Source: Serinicoccus chungangensis
GTDB taxonomy: Bacteria; Actinomycetota; Actinomycetes; Actinomycetales; Dermatophilaceae
Direction: 5' to 3'
NCBI RefSeq assembly: GCF_001483745.1
Contig: NZ_LQBL01000032.1
Span: forward strand, 124,001 to 188,000
Length of the DNA stretch: 64,000 bases
This document shows positions 39,187-48,417 of this stretch, piece after piece. The stretch's first letter is position 1, and each line of letters opens with the position of its first letter. A program made the position numbers and the translations under genes. Under the pieces are notes generated by a model. The model did not search any database, was not told where the DNA came from, and worked only from the letters and a program-made list of their open reading frames with translations.

Positions 39187-40305
39187 GTGCGATTCTCCCG
39201 GGCCCTGGCCACCCTCACCGCCGTGCTGGTGCTGACGTCCTGCAGCGACGGCGGCCCGGCCACCACCCAGGTGGCCCCGACCACCGAGGACCGCGACGCG
39301 GTGACGTCGTCGGCAGGCGCACCGGCGACGACCGACAGCACCGCCGGCACCGGGTCCCCCGGCGACGCGGGCGCCACGAGCACCGCACCGGCGGGTGACA
39401 GCGCGGCCCGCACCGGGTCCGCGACGGCGTCCTCGACGGCGACGGCGGCGCAGCGGACCTCGGCCGCACCCGAGAGCTCCCCCCTGGGCAGCGGGCCCGT
39501 GAACGTCCTGCTGGTCGGGACCGACTCGCGGGACCCCTCCTCGATGACGGGGCAGTCCGACACCATCATGCTGCTGCACCTTCCGGCCGACCGCGAGGAC
39601 GTCGCGCTCGTCTCGTTCACCCGCGACATGTGGGTGGACATCCCGGGGCTCGGCCAGGGGAAGATCAACTCGGCGTTCGCCCGGGGCGGCACCGACACGC
39701 TGCGCGCCACGGTCTCCGACCTGCTCGGTGGCGTGGAGATCGACTACGTCCTGCAGTCCAACTTCCAGGGGTTCATCAACCTCACCCGGTGGCTGGAGGG
39801 TTTCGAGGTGGACAACCAGCACGCCTCCTCGGTGGTGGTCGGCTCCACCGGTCGGGAGGTCGTCTTCCCGGAGGGCGAGATCCGGCTGGAGAACACCGAC
39901 GGGCTCATCTACGCCCGACAGCGCCAGACGCTGCCCCTGGGGGACCTCGACCGCACCGAGCGTCAGCGGGCGGTGATGATCGGGATGATGGAGCGGCTTC
40001 AGGAGCGCCTCGAGGACGACCCGCAGGACTTCCCGGAGCTGGTGGCCAACCTGCGGGACAACGTCAAGGTGACCGGGGACCTCGACGTCGCGGACTTCGT
40101 CGCGCTCGCCCCGCTGCTCACCGAGCTCGACCCCGAGGACACCATCTCGCTCATGGTGCCCCTCACCGGCTTCGACACGATCCAGGGCCAGTCGGTCAAC
40201 GTCGTGGACCGGGAGCAGACCGCGGCGCTCGGCGAGGCGATCCGGGAGGACTCGGTCGAGTCCTACGTCGAGCGCTGGGGGACGGGCTACGCCCCCGGAG
40301 GGTGA
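39187..40305 (+). CDS. LytR-CpsA-Psr (LCP) family protein, apparent lipoprotein
   Basis: 372 residues from GTG. The signal sequence VLVLTSC ends in a lipobox cysteine at about residue 19. A Ser/Thr/Ala-rich linker (about 20-95) follows, then the LCP domain with VNVLLVGTDSRD, SDTIMLLHLP, SFTRDMWVDIPG, KINSAFARGG, the Arg of YARQRQTLPLGDLDRTERQR and a C-terminal helical region. LCP enzymes transfer teichoic-acid-like or polysaccharide chains to peptidoglycan. Most are type-II membrane proteins; a lipid-anchored form is less usual. The gene lies 62 bases downstream of the DUF255 gene. Confidence 0.87.
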   Translation: MRFSRALATLTAVLVLTSCSDGGPATTQVAPTTEDRDAVTSSAGAPATTDSTAGTGSPGDAGATSTAPAGDSAARTGSATASSTATAAQRTSAAPESSPLGSGPVNVLLVGTDSRDPSSMTGQSDTIMLLHLPADREDVALVSFTRDMWVDIPGLGQGKINSAFARGGTDTLRATVSDLLGGVEIDYVLQSNFQGFINLTRWLEGFEVDNQHASSVVVGSTGREVVFPEGEIRLENTDGLIYARQRQTLPLGDLDRTERQRAVMIGMMERLQERLEDDPQDFPELVANLRDNVKVTGDLDVADFVALAPLLTELDPEDTISLMVPLTGFDTIQGQSVNVVDREQTAALGEAIREDSVESYVERWGTGYAPGG

Positions 40306-40323
40306 CGCGCAGGCCGGGCGACG

Positions 40324-41124
40324 TCAGCCCGCCAGCTGCACCCAGGTGTCGTAGCCGAGCTTGGCGATGAAGGCGACGAGCACCACCACGAAGAAGACCC
40401 GCACGAACCTGCTGCCGCGGGAGACCGCCACCCTGGCTCCGAGATAGCCGCCGACGACGTTCGAGGCGCCCATGAGCAGCCCGACCGACCAGATGACCGC
40501 CCCCTGCGGGACGAACACGGCCAGCGCCGCGAGGTTGGTCGCGAGGTTGGCGATCTTGGCCTTCGCGCTCGCCTCGAGGAACCCGTACCCGAGGATGCTC
40601 ACGAGCGCGAAGACGAAGAACGAGCCCGTCCCCGGACCCAGCGCCCCGTCGTAGGCGCCCACGCCCAGCCCGATGAGGACGGCCCACGCCAGGTGCCGCC
40701 GCCGGGAGTGGGAGAAGCGCAGCGCCTGCATCTGCCCCATCGAGGGCTTCACGAGCGTGTAGGCCCCCACCGCCACCAGGACGACGAGGATGAGCGGGGT
40801 GAAGGCCGCCTTGGGGATGTGGAAGGCGAGCGCCGCCCCGGCCGCGCTGCCGCAGAGGGCGGCGCCCGCCAGCGGCAGCGCGGTGCGCAGGTCGGGCCGG
40901 ATACGGCGCAGGTAGGTGAGGGAGCTGGTGGTGGTGCCGCAGATCGAGCCCAGCTTGTTGGTCGCCAGCAGCTGCACCGGGCTCACGCCCGGCAGCGCCA
41001 GGAGCAGGGCGGGGAGCTGGACCAGCCCGCCACCGCCGACCACGGCGTCGATGAATCCGGCCGCGAGCCCGGCGAGCATGAGGAGGACCAGGACCCGTGG
41101 CTCCAGGTCCAGCGCGGCCAGCAC
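40324..41124 (-). CDS. TauE/SafE-family membrane permease
   Basis: 266 residues with about eight hydrophobic segments. Motifs AAGFIDAVVGGGGLVQLPALL and LLATNKLGSICGTTTS in the first half, and GAYDGALGPGTGSFFVFAL in the second, define the TauE/SafE (DUF81) family. Members export or import sulfite, sulfoacetate or other organic anions; the substrate here is unknown. The GTG at 41124 is 14 bases after the proS stop codon, so it is probably expressed with proS. Confidence 0.87.
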   Translation of the reverse strand: MLAALDLEPRVLVLLMLAGLAAGFIDAVVGGGGLVQLPALLLALPGVSPVQLLATNKLGSICGTTTSSLTYLRRIRPDLRTALPLAGAALCGSAAGAALAFHIPKAAFTPLILVVLVAVGAYTLVKPSMGQMQALRFSHSRRRHLAWAVLIGLGVGAYDGALGPGTGSFFVFALVSILGYGFLEASAKAKIANLATNLAALAVFVPQGAVIWSVGLLMGASNVVGGYLGARVAVSRGSRFVRVFFVVVLVAFIAKLGYDTWVQLAG

Positions 41125-41138
41125 CGACGGGTCGGGGC

Positions 41139-42932
41139 TCAGCCCGGGGTCGGGGTCGCGCCCCGCACCTCGGCCAGGACCTCGGCGACGCAGGTCTCGA
41201 CCCGGACCTCGCGTCGGGCACCGGAGCGGCGGTCCTTGACCTCGACGACGCCGTCGGCCAGGCCCTTGCCCACGACGACGATCGTCGGCACGCCGAGCAG
41301 CTCGGCGTCCTTGAACTTCACGCCGGGGCTGACCTTGGGCCGGTCGTCGAAGACGACCTCGAGCCCCTGGTCGCAGAGCTCGGCCACGAGTCCCTCGGCG
41401 TGCTCGAAGACCGCCTGGTCCTTGCCGGTGGCGACGACGTGCACGTCGGCCGGCGCCAGCTCGCGGGGCCACACCAGCCCGAGGTCGTCGTGCGTCGCCT
41501 CGGCCACGGCCGCGACGGCGCGCGAGACCCCGACCCCGTAGGAGCCCATGGTCACCGTCACGAGCTTGCCGTTCTCGTCCAGCACCTTGAGGTCCAGCGC
41601 CTCGGCGTACTTGCGGCCGAGCTGGAAGATGTGCCCCATCTCGATCCCGCGGGCGAGCGTGAGCGGGCCGGCACCGTCGGGGCTCGGGTCGCCCTCACGG
41701 ATCTCCGCGGCCTGGATGGTCCCGTCGGCGGTGAAGTCCCGCCCCAGCACGAGGTCGAAGACGTGCCTGCCGTCCTCGTCGGCACCGGTCACCCAGGCCG
41801 ACCCCTCGGCGACCGAGGGGTCGAGGAGGTACCGGATCCCCGAGGACCGCTCCTCACCGAGCACGCCGGGGCCGATGTAGCCCTTGGCCAGCATCGGGTA
41901 GGCCGCGAAGTCGGCCTCCTCGAACGGACGCCAGGTGGCGGGGGCGACCTGGGCGTCCAGCCGCTTGGCGTCGACCTCCCGGTCGCCCGGCAGGCCGATG
42001 GCGAGCGGCTCGGTGCGGCCGTCGGGGTGGGTCAGCAGGACGACGACGTTCTTGAGGGTGTCGGCCGCCGTCCAGGGCCGGCCGTCGGCCCGCGGGTGCA
42101 GGGCGTTGCCCTGGTCCACGAGGGTGGCGATGGTGGGGCTGTCGGGGGTGTCCTCGACGTGCGCCGCAGGGGTCGCCGCCACCGTGGCCTCGTCGACGGG
42201 CGGCGCCTGGGGCACCACGACCGCCTCGACGTTCGCGGCATACCCGGACTCCGCGCAGCGGACGAAGGTGTCCTCCCCCACCGGGCTGACCGCGAGGAAC
42301 TCCTCGCTGGCCGAGCCGCCCATGGCCCCGGAGTCGGCGTGCACGACGACGTAGTCGAAGCCGAGCCGGTCGAACATGCGCACGTAGGCCTCACGGTGCC
42401 GCGCGTACGCCTGCTCCAGCCCCTCGTCGGTCACGTCGAAGGAGTAGGAGTCCTTCATGACGAACTCGCGGCCGCGCAGCAGCCCGGCACGGGGCCGCGC
42501 CTCGTCGCGGTACTTCGTCTGGATCTGGTAGAGGGTGAGCGGCAGCTCCTTGTAGGAGCTGAACATGTCCTTGACCGCGAGGGTGAACATCTCCTCGTGG
42601 GTCGGTCCGAGGAGCATGTCGTTGCCCTTGCGGTCCTGCAGCCGGAAGATGAGCGGGCCGTACTCGGTCCACCGGTTGGTCGCCTCGTAGGGCTCGCGCG
42701 GCAGCAGCGCGGGAAAGCTCAGCTCCTGGCCGCCGATCGCGTCCATCTCCTCACGGACGATCGCCTCGACCTTGCGCAGCACCTTCAGACCCAGCGGCAG
42801 CCAGGAGTAGATGCCCGGGGCCGCCCGCCGGATGTAGCCGGCCCGCACGAGCAGCTTGTGCCCGGGCAGCTCGGCGTCGGCCGGGTCCTCGCGCAGGGTC
42901 CGCAGGAACAGGGTCGACAGGCGCATGACCAC
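41139..42932 (-). CDS. proS: Prolyl-tRNA synthetase (bacterial type)
   Basis: 597 residues. Class-II motifs are visible: [10 protein letters not shown] and [14 protein letters not shown] near the N-terminus, motif 2 in [19 protein letters not shown], and motif 3 in [15 protein letters not shown]. An inserted editing (INS/YbaK-like) domain spans about residues 225-400, as in the E. coli-type enzyme. The C-terminal anticodon-binding domain ends the protein. It charges tRNA-Pro. The GTG at 42932 has GAGGAG about 10 bases upstream; an ATG two codons later is the alternative. Confidence 0.96.
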   Translation of the reverse strand: MVMRLSTLFLRTLREDPADAELPGHKLLVRAGYIRRAAPGIYSWLPLGLKVLRKVEAIVREEMDAIGGQELSFPALLPREPYEATNRWTEYGPLIFRLQDRKGNDMLLGPTHEEMFTLAVKDMFSSYKELPLTLYQIQTKYRDEARPRAGLLRGREFVMKDSYSFDVTDEGLEQAYARHREAYVRMFDRLGFDYVVVHADSGAMGGSASEEFLAVSPVGEDTFVRCAESGYAANVEAVVVPQAPPVDEATVAATPAAHVEDTPDSPTIATLVDQGNALHPRADGRPWTAADTLKNVVVLLTHPDGRTEPLAIGLPGDREVDAKRLDAQVAPATWRPFEEADFAAYPMLAKGYIGPGVLGEERSSGIRYLLDPSVAEGSAWVTGADEDGRHVFDLVLGRDFTADGTIQAAEIREGDPSPDGAGPLTLARGIEMGHIFQLGRKYAEALDLKVLDENGKLVTVTMGSYGVGVSRAVAAVAEATHDDLGLVWPRELAPADVHVVATGKDQAVFEHAEGLVAELCDQGLEVVFDDRPKVSPGVKFKDAELLGVPTIVVVGKGLADGVVEVKDRRSGARREVRVETCVAEVLAEVRGATPTPG

Positions 42933-43078
42933 GTGGGGGCACTCCTCGGGGTGGCAGGGGGATTCGTCGCGGTATGCCGGTGGTGCCGGCGGTACGAGGG
43001 TACCTGCCGGCCGAGGAGCACCTCGACGGGATTCCGGCCGGGCCTACGGCGGGCAGCGACGGCGCCGGCCGGCCGGGC

Positions 43079-44287
43079 TCAGCGCCGGGCGGCCACCTCG
43101 GCGACGCCCGCGAGGAGCCGGTCCACGTCCTCGGTGCTGGTGTAGGGCGCCAGGCCCACCCGCACGCCGCCGGTCGACCCCAGACCCAGCCGGTGGGACA
43201 GCTCCCAGGCGTAGAAGTGGCTGGCGGGCGCGTTGACGTCGAGCCCCGCCAGGTGCCGGTGCACCTCGCTCGGCGGCACCCCGTCCAGGGTGAACAGGAG
43301 CGTCGGGGTGCGGCGGGCCGCCCGCGACCAGAGGGTCAGGCCGTCGATGGCCCGCAGGCCGTCCTCGATGCGCTCCCGCAGCGCCCCCTCGTGCGCCTCC
43401 ACCGCGGCGAAGGCGCTGGTGAGGCGCTGCGCCCTGGAGGAGCCCTCTCCCCAGCCGGCGATGAGGTCGACGGCGGCGGTGGCACCGGCCAGCAGCTCGT
43501 AGGGCAGGGTGCCCAGCTCGAAGCGCTCGGGCACGGCGTCGCTCGAGGGCACCAGCTTGTCCGGGTGGAGCTCCTCCAGCAGACCCGGCCGGGCCACGAG
43601 CACCCCCAGGTGCGGCCCGAAGAACTTGTAGGGCGAGCAGGTCAGCAGGTCGGCGCCGAGCGCCTCCCGGTCGATGCGGTCGTGCGCGGCCAGGTGCACG
43701 GCGTCCACGTGGACCAGAGCGCCGGCCTCGTGGGCCGCGTCGGCGATGCCCCGGACGTCAGGCCTCGTCCCCAGCAGGTTCGAGGCCCCCGTCACCGCGA
43801 CCATCCGGGTGCGCCCGGACAGCACCGAGGTGACCGCCTCGACCGGCAGCTCCCCCGTGGCCGGGTCCACCTCGGCCCACCGCACGGTGGCGCCGACCGC
43901 CTCGGCGGCCAGGACCCACGGGCGGATGTTGGCGTCGTGGTCCAGCGAGCTCACCACGACCTCGTCGCCGGGGCCCCAGCCCTGGCCGCGCGCGAGAGTG
44001 CGCGCGAGGTCCAGGGTCAGCGCCGTCATGCTCCGGCCGAAGACCACGTCCCCGGGGTCGACACCCAGCAGGTCGCCCAGCGCGGACCGCGCCTGGACGA
44101 CGACCTCGTCGGCGCGCCGCTCGCTGGCGGTCACGACCCCCCTGTTGGAGATGGGGCTGGTGAGCGTGGTGGCCACGGCGCCGGCCACCACCTCGGGCGT
44201 CTGCGAACCGCCTGGGCCGTCGAAGAAGGCGACCCCGGAGCGCAGGGAGGGGAACTGGGCACGGACGGCGGCGACGTCGAGCGGCAT
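43079..44287 (-). CDS. Class-V aminotransferase, cysteine-desulfurase-like
   Basis: 402 residues. The PLP-binding lysine is in CSPYKFFGPHLGVLVAR (near residue 220). VVVSSLDHDANIRPW and HVDAVHLAAHD are as in the TIGR01976-type cysteine-desulfurase-related subfamily. The catalytic Cys loop of true IscS/SufS enzymes is not obvious, so sulfur transfer is uncertain; a lyase or transaminase role is equally possible. A TAGGGT hexamer exactly 7 bases before the ATG suggests a leaderless mRNA. A longer frame upstream to 44599 runs through repeats and is rejected. Confidence 0.82.
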   Translation of the reverse strand: MPLDVAAVRAQFPSLRSGVAFFDGPGGSQTPEVVAGAVATTLTSPISNRGVVTASERRADEVVVQARSALGDLLGVDPGDVVFGRSMTALTLDLARTLARGQGWGPGDEVVVSSLDHDANIRPWVLAAEAVGATVRWAEVDPATGELPVEAVTSVLSGRTRMVAVTGASNLLGTRPDVRGIADAAHEAGALVHVDAVHLAAHDRIDREALGADLLTCSPYKFFGPHLGVLVARPGLLEELHPDKLVPSSDAVPERFELGTLPYELLAGATAAVDLIAGWGEGSSRAQRLTSAFAAVEAHEGALRERIEDGLRAIDGLTLWSRAARRTPTLLFTLDGVPPSEVHRHLAGLDVNAPASHFYAWELSHRLGLGSTGGVRVGLAPYTSTEDVDRLLAGVAEVAARR

Positions 44288-44294
44288 ACCGCCC

Positions 44295-44300
44295 ACCCTA
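44295..44300 (-). promoter_or_regulatory. -10 element of the leaderless aminotransferase gene
   Basis: TAGGGT on the minus strand is followed by GGGCGGT (seven bases) and the ATG at 44287. The start codon is itself inside a GGTATGCC word. Confidence 0.55.
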
Positions 44301-44354
44301 GGCGGGCCCCGGTGCAGCGTCCGGCGCGGCCCGCCCGCCGGTTGAGCCGGCACG

Positions 44355-44511
44355 CCTGGGCAGAGAAGGGCTCCCGATGCACGGCTGTCTGGCCGCGCAT
44401 GAACCTGAGCAGAGAAGGGCCGCCCGAGCAGGTGCTGGGACTCCCGCCTCGGCCACCTTTCTCTGCTCAGGCGGCGACCGCTCCCCCGCGCACGCCGCCT
44501 GGGGAGAGAGA
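44355..44511. repeat. Four degenerate copies of a 16-bp element, one inverted
   Basis: Copies begin with CCTGGGCAGAGAAGGG at 44355 and CCTGAGCAGAGAAGGG at 44404. An inverted copy occupies 44456-44471 (CCTTTCTCTGCTCAGG), and a weaker CCTGGGGAGAGAGA lies at 44498-44511. The copy at 44404 and the inverted one can pair into a long imperfect stem. Their purine-rich core differs from surrounding coding sequence. Confidence 0.6.
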
Positions 44512-44523
44512 CGTACGCACGAC

Positions 44524-44589
44524 GAGGGTGGGTGAGCGCTCGGCCCACCCACCCTCGGGTGACGTCAGCCCGGGCCGGCAGGCCCGGGC
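44524..44589 (-). terminator. Two consecutive hairpins after the M28 aminopeptidase gene
   Basis: GCCCGGGCC/GGCCCGGGC (44568-44589, four-base loop) lies 6 bases beyond the aminopeptidase stop. GAGGGTGGGT/ACCCACCCTC (44524-44556, perfect 10-bp arms) follows. Together they form a plausible tandem terminator without a U-tract. Confidence 0.5.
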
Positions 44590-44595
44590 CGCGCG

Positions 44596-46200
44596 TCACT
44601 CGTGCTCGCCCGCCACGTCGTGGTCGTGGCCGTGGTCGTCACCACCCAGCGGGCCGGCGAAGGTGTGCTCCGGTCCGGCCGGCTCGGGAACGGTGAAGCG
44701 ACCCGGGATCTTCGCGCCCGCGACACCGTTGACCGTCTCGGTGGAGGCGGCGTAGGTGAAGACCGCGAAGGCCACGGCGTCGGAGTTGACCTCCAGCGCG
44801 TGCGCGTCGTAGTTGTCGATCGTGTCGCAGGCCTCGTGATAGCAGGGGTCGAACTGGTCGCCCGCGGTGCCACCCCAGATCTCCTCCTGCTCCTCGGTCT
44901 TGACCACCTCGGCGCCGGTGAAGAGGCCACCGGAGGGGATGCCGTTGTTGATGAAGGCCTGGTAGTCGCTGCGACCGCTGAAGGCCGAGTCGTCGTAGGG
45001 CTCGTCGCGCAGCGTGTAGAACGACTCGAACGTCTTCTCGATGTCCTCCGAGCCCTCCGGCACGACGACGGGCGCCTCGAAGCTCGACTCGTCCGCGTCG
45101 TAGACCCCGAAGTAGTAGTTGGGCGAGCCGATCATGTCGAAGTTGAGGTAGAGCGCGATCTCGTCGAGCTCCTCCTCGGTCCGCTGCCCGACCCACTCGG
45201 TGGAGCCGATGAGGCCCAGCTCCTCCGCACCCCACCAGGCGAACCGCACGGTGTTCTGGGGCTTGGACTTGCTCATCTGCTGGGCGACCTCGAGCAGCGC
45301 GGCCGAGCCGGTGCCGTTGTCGTTGATGCCCGGTCCGGCCTCGACCGAGTCCAGGTGTGCCCCGGCCATGACGACGTTGCCGTCGGTCTTGCCGGCCAGC
45401 TCGCCGATGACGTTGTAGGAGGTCGCCTCGAAGAAGTCGACCGTGACCTGGGCGGTGGAGCCCTCCTGCGCCAGCGCCTCACCGGCGGCGAAGTCGGTAC
45501 CGACGACCGGGATGCTCGCCTCGAACGGCAGCAGCGTCGGGTTGACCGGACCGAACCGGTCGCCCGTGGTCGTGCTGGGGTCACCCTGGTTGAAGATGAC
45601 GACGGCCTCCGCACCGGCGGCCTGGGCGTTCTGTGCCTTCAGCCCGAAGGCGCACGAGCCGCGCTGCACGAGCACGACGTCGTCCGGTCCGGAGAGGTCG
45701 AGCCCGGCGAAGTCCTCCGCCTCGCACCCGCTGCTGTTCGCGCGGTCGCCCGCGAGGTTGATGTCCACGGGGACGACCGCGCCGGTCACGTCGCCCTCGC
45801 CGGTGCCCGCGGCGTCGAAGGCGGTGTAGGTGCCGTCGACCGGGGTGAGCTGGCGGAGCACGACATCCGCGGCGTCGTAGGTGAACTCCTCCACCTCGGC
45901 GGACCAGCCGGCCGCCTCGAGGACCTCGACGACGTAGTCGACGCTCGCCTCGTAGCCCGGGGTCTGGTCGGCACGGTTCCCGTCGTTGGCGTCGGCGATG
46001 GCCTGGAAGGCCTCGAGGTGCTCGACGACCCCGCCGAGACGCACGCACTCGAGCAGCTTGGCGTAGGTGTTGTTGGTGCGGTTCTCGCACCCGCTCTCGG
46101 CCGGGGCAGCGCCGGAGGGCGCGGCCACCAGGGCGGATGCGATGAGGGCGCCGGCAGCGGCCGTGCCCAGCGTGCGCCGGTGGCGCAGGCGATGGTTCAT
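44596..46200 (-). CDS. Secreted M28-family aminopeptidase with PA domain
   Basis: 534 residues. A signal peptide (HRRTLGTAAAGALIASALVA, cleavage near residue 32) precedes the mature protein. A protease-associated domain spans about 130-250 (LVQRGSCAFGLKAQNAQAAG). Zinc ligands of the M28 peptidase domain appear in AGAHLDSVEAGPGINDNGTG, AWWGAEELGLIGS and NFDMIGSPN, with a further ligand His in CYHEACDTIDN. The C-terminus GGDDHGHDHDVAGEHE is rich in His and Asp and may bind metal. AAGGAG precedes the ATG. It likely releases amino acids from peptides outside the cell. Confidence 0.9.
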   Translation of the reverse strand: MNHRLRHRRTLGTAAAGALIASALVAAPSGAAPAESGCENRTNNTYAKLLECVRLGGVVEHLEAFQAIADANDGNRADQTPGYEASVDYVVEVLEAAGWSAEVEEFTYDAADVVLRQLTPVDGTYTAFDAAGTGEGDVTGAVVPVDINLAGDRANSSGCEAEDFAGLDLSGPDDVVLVQRGSCAFGLKAQNAQAAGAEAVVIFNQGDPSTTTGDRFGPVNPTLLPFEASIPVVGTDFAAGEALAQEGSTAQVTVDFFEATSYNVIGELAGKTDGNVVMAGAHLDSVEAGPGINDNGTGSAALLEVAQQMSKSKPQNTVRFAWWGAEELGLIGSTEWVGQRTEEELDEIALYLNFDMIGSPNYYFGVYDADESSFEAPVVVPEGSEDIEKTFESFYTLRDEPYDDSAFSGRSDYQAFINNGIPSGGLFTGAEVVKTEEQEEIWGGTAGDQFDPCYHEACDTIDNYDAHALEVNSDAVAFAVFTYAASTETVNGVAGAKIPGRFTVPEPAGPEHTFAGPLGGDDHGHDHDVAGEHE

Positions 46201-46254
46201 GAGGACTCCTTCGTCGCTCGGGTGGACGGGCTCCTGGGACGGGGCCCGCAGGTC

Positions 46255-46260
46255 AACCTA
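46255..46260 (-). promoter_or_regulatory. -10 element upstream of the aminopeptidase gene
   Basis: TAGGTT on the minus strand lies about 55 bases before the ATG, leaving room for a conventional leader with the AAGGAG ribosome site. Confidence 0.35.
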
Positions 46261-46317
46261 GCGACGTGGGGGACGCCGCGCGAGCACCGGCGCCACGCCG
46301 CGTCGCGCCGCCTGTGA

Positions 46318-46323
46318 TGACAT
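46318..46323 (+). promoter_or_regulatory. -10-like hexamer of the S9 peptidase gene
   Basis: TGACAT is placed exactly six bases before the ATG at 46330, with no ribosome site; possibly another leaderless start. Confidence 0.3.
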
Positions 46324-46329
46324 GGGCGT

Positions 46330-48396
46330 ATGACACAGACCTCGTCCGGCACCGACCCGCACCGCTGGCTCGAGGAGGTCGAGTCGCCGCAGGCCCTCGC
46401 CTGGGTGCGCGAGCGCTCGGCGGCCAGCGAGGACACGCTGCGCCGCACCGACGTCTTCCCCGCGCTGCACGCCGGCATCCAGGACGCCCTGGAGGCCAGC
46501 GACCGCATCCCGCTCGTCCGCCAGGCCGGCGACCACCTCTACGGCTTCTGGACCGACGCCGACCACCCCCGAGGGGTATGGCGCCGCACCACCTGGGCGT
46601 CGTACCGCACCGAGGAGCCGGCCTGGGAGGTGCTGGTCGACGTCGACGCGCTCGCGGCCGCGGAGGACGTGCCGTGGGTGTGGCAGGGGGCCGCCCTCCT
46701 GCGCCCCGGACACGACCGTGCCCTGGTGCACCTGTCCCGCGGCGGCTCCGACGCGGGCACCACCCGCGAGCTGGACCTGACCACGGGGTTCTTCGTCCCC
46801 GCGCCGGAGGGCTTCGCCAAACCCGAGGCCAAGGGCAGCCTGACGTGGCGGGACCGCGACCACGTGTTCCTCACCACCGCCGACGACCCCACCGGCGCGA
46901 CCCGCTCGGGGTACCCGCGCACGGTCCGGCTGTGGCGCCGCGGCACGCCCGCCTCCGAGGCGGAGGTCGTCCACACGGTTCCCGAGGAGGACCTCGGGGT
47001 GTTCGTGCACCACGACCAGGAACGCGACCAGACCGTGCTCACCCGGGTCCCGGCGTTCTACCGCGAGCAGGCGCTCGTCCTCACCACCGACGGGGTGCAG
47101 GCGCTGGACCTGCCCGAGACGGCCTCGATCTCGGTGCACGGGGACCAGGTCGCCGTCGAGCTGCGCCACGCCTGGCGTCCGCGACCCGGGCTGGAGTACG
47201 CACCCGGCGCCCTGGTGGTGGCCCCGCTGCCGGCCGTCCTGACGGACCCGGCCACGGCACCGTGGACCTGCCTGGTCGCCCCGGACGAGCGCTCCGCCCT
47301 CGTCGGCCTCAGCTGGACCGCCCACCAGCTCGTCACGACCACCCTGCAGGAGGTGCGGCACACCGTCCAGGCGCACCGCAGGACCGCGCAGGGATGGGTC
47401 ACCACCGACCTCACCGACGCACTGGAGGTCGGCCTGCGGACCGTGAGCCTGTCGGCGGTCGACGACCACGAGAGCGACGACCTGTGGGTCGTCACGACCG
47501 GCTTCCTCGACCCGATGACCCTCTCGCTGGCCCACCTCGAGGAGGGCCAGGGACAGGACCTGCGGCTCGAGACCCTGCGGCAGGCGCCGCAGCGCTTCGA
47601 CGCCAGCGGCCTGGAGGTGACCCAGCAGTGGGCCACGTCCGCGGACGGCACCCGCGTGCCCTACTGGCAGGTGGGTCCTGCCGACCTGCCCGGGGACGGC
47701 TCGACACCGACGGTGCTGCACGGGTACGGCGGCTTCGAGCACGCCCTCACCCCTGCCTACGACCCCATCGTCGGCCGGGCCTGGCTGGCGCACGGCCACG
47801 TGCACGTCGTCGCCGGCATCCGCGGGGGCGGGGAGTTCGGCCCGCGCTGGCACCAGGCGGCCCTCCAGGAACAGCGTCCGCGGGCCTACGAGGACTTCGT
47901 CGCGGTCGCCCGCGACCTCGTCGCCCGCGGCGTGACCTCCGTGCCCCGGCTGGGGACGACCGGGCGCAGCAACGGCGGCCTGCTCGTGGGCAACATGCTC
48001 ACCGGCTACCCGGAGGACTTCGGGGCCGTCGTCTGCCAGGTGCCGCTGCTCGACATGGGGCGCTACCACCACCTGCTGGCCGGGGCCTCGTGGATGGCGG
48101 AGTACGGCGACCCGGACGACCCCGAGCAGTGGGAGTGGCTGCAGACCTTCTCCCCCTACCAGCGCTTCGACCCCGAGCGGCCGACCCCGCCGGTCTACCT
48201 CGCGACCTCGACCCGCGACGACCGGGTGCACCCCGGCCACGCCCGCAAGATGGCGGCGCTGCTGGAGGAGCACGGGCGCGACGTGACCTACTGGGAGAAC
48301 ACCGAGGGTGGGCACGGGGGCGCCAGCACCGCCGCGCAGTGGGCGACGTGGCACGCCCTCGCGTGGGCCTTCCTGCACGAGCGGCTCACCGGCTGA
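46330..48396 (+). CDS. S9 family peptidase (prolyl oligopeptidase type)
   Basis: 688 residues, cytoplasmic (no signal peptide). The N-terminal three-fifths form a beta-propeller. The C-terminal alpha/beta-hydrolase domain has GYGGFEHALTPAYDP, GIRGGGEFGPRWHQAAL and the nucleophile in TTGRSNGGLLVGNML (Ser near residue 550). The acid is probably in TSTRDDRVHPGHARKMAAL and the final His in TEGGHGG. It should cut short peptides, often after proline. It diverges from the secreted M28 aminopeptidase gene, so the two peptidases may act in sequence on external peptides. Confidence 0.9.
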   Translation: MTQTSSGTDPHRWLEEVESPQALAWVRERSAASEDTLRRTDVFPALHAGIQDALEASDRIPLVRQAGDHLYGFWTDADHPRGVWRRTTWASYRTEEPAWEVLVDVDALAAAEDVPWVWQGAALLRPGHDRALVHLSRGGSDAGTTRELDLTTGFFVPAPEGFAKPEAKGSLTWRDRDHVFLTTADDPTGATRSGYPRTVRLWRRGTPASEAEVVHTVPEEDLGVFVHHDQERDQTVLTRVPAFYREQALVLTTDGVQALDLPETASISVHGDQVAVELRHAWRPRPGLEYAPGALVVAPLPAVLTDPATAPWTCLVAPDERSALVGLSWTAHQLVTTTLQEVRHTVQAHRRTAQGWVTTDLTDALEVGLRTVSLSAVDDHESDDLWVVTTGFLDPMTLSLAHLEEGQGQDLRLETLRQAPQRFDASGLEVTQQWATSADGTRVPYWQVGPADLPGDGSTPTVLHGYGGFEHALTPAYDPIVGRAWLAHGHVHVVAGIRGGGEFGPRWHQAALQEQRPRAYEDFVAVARDLVARGVTSVPRLGTTGRSNGGLLVGNMLTGYPEDFGAVVCQVPLLDMGRYHHLLAGASWMAEYGDPDDPEQWEWLQTFSPYQRFDPERPTPPVYLATSTRDDRVHPGHARKMAALLEEHGRDVTYWENTEGGHGGASTAAQWATWHALAWAFLHERLTG

Positions 48397-48397
48397 G

Positions 48398-48417
48398 GCG
48401 GTCCGCCGCGGGACCGC
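48398..48417. terminator. Hairpin between convergent S9 peptidase and GNAT genes
   Basis: GCGGTCC and GGACCGC (7 bp) with a six-base loop exactly fill the gap between the two stop codons, so the hairpin could serve both directions. Confidence 0.45.

Larger units (their letters stand above)
44288..44595. other. 308-base intergenic region with repeats and hairpins
   Basis: No gene is evident. From right to left it holds two hairpins just after the aminopeptidase gene, four copies of a CCTGRGCAGAGAAGGG-like element, and the leaderless promoter of the aminotransferase. Both flanking genes read leftward. Confidence 0.6.

Noticed and set aside
46258-48378. 706-codon minus-strand frame opposite the S9 peptidase gene
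   Set aside because: Low-complexity Gly/Val/Arg/His sequence with no motifs; the plus strand encodes a complete prolyl oligopeptidase.
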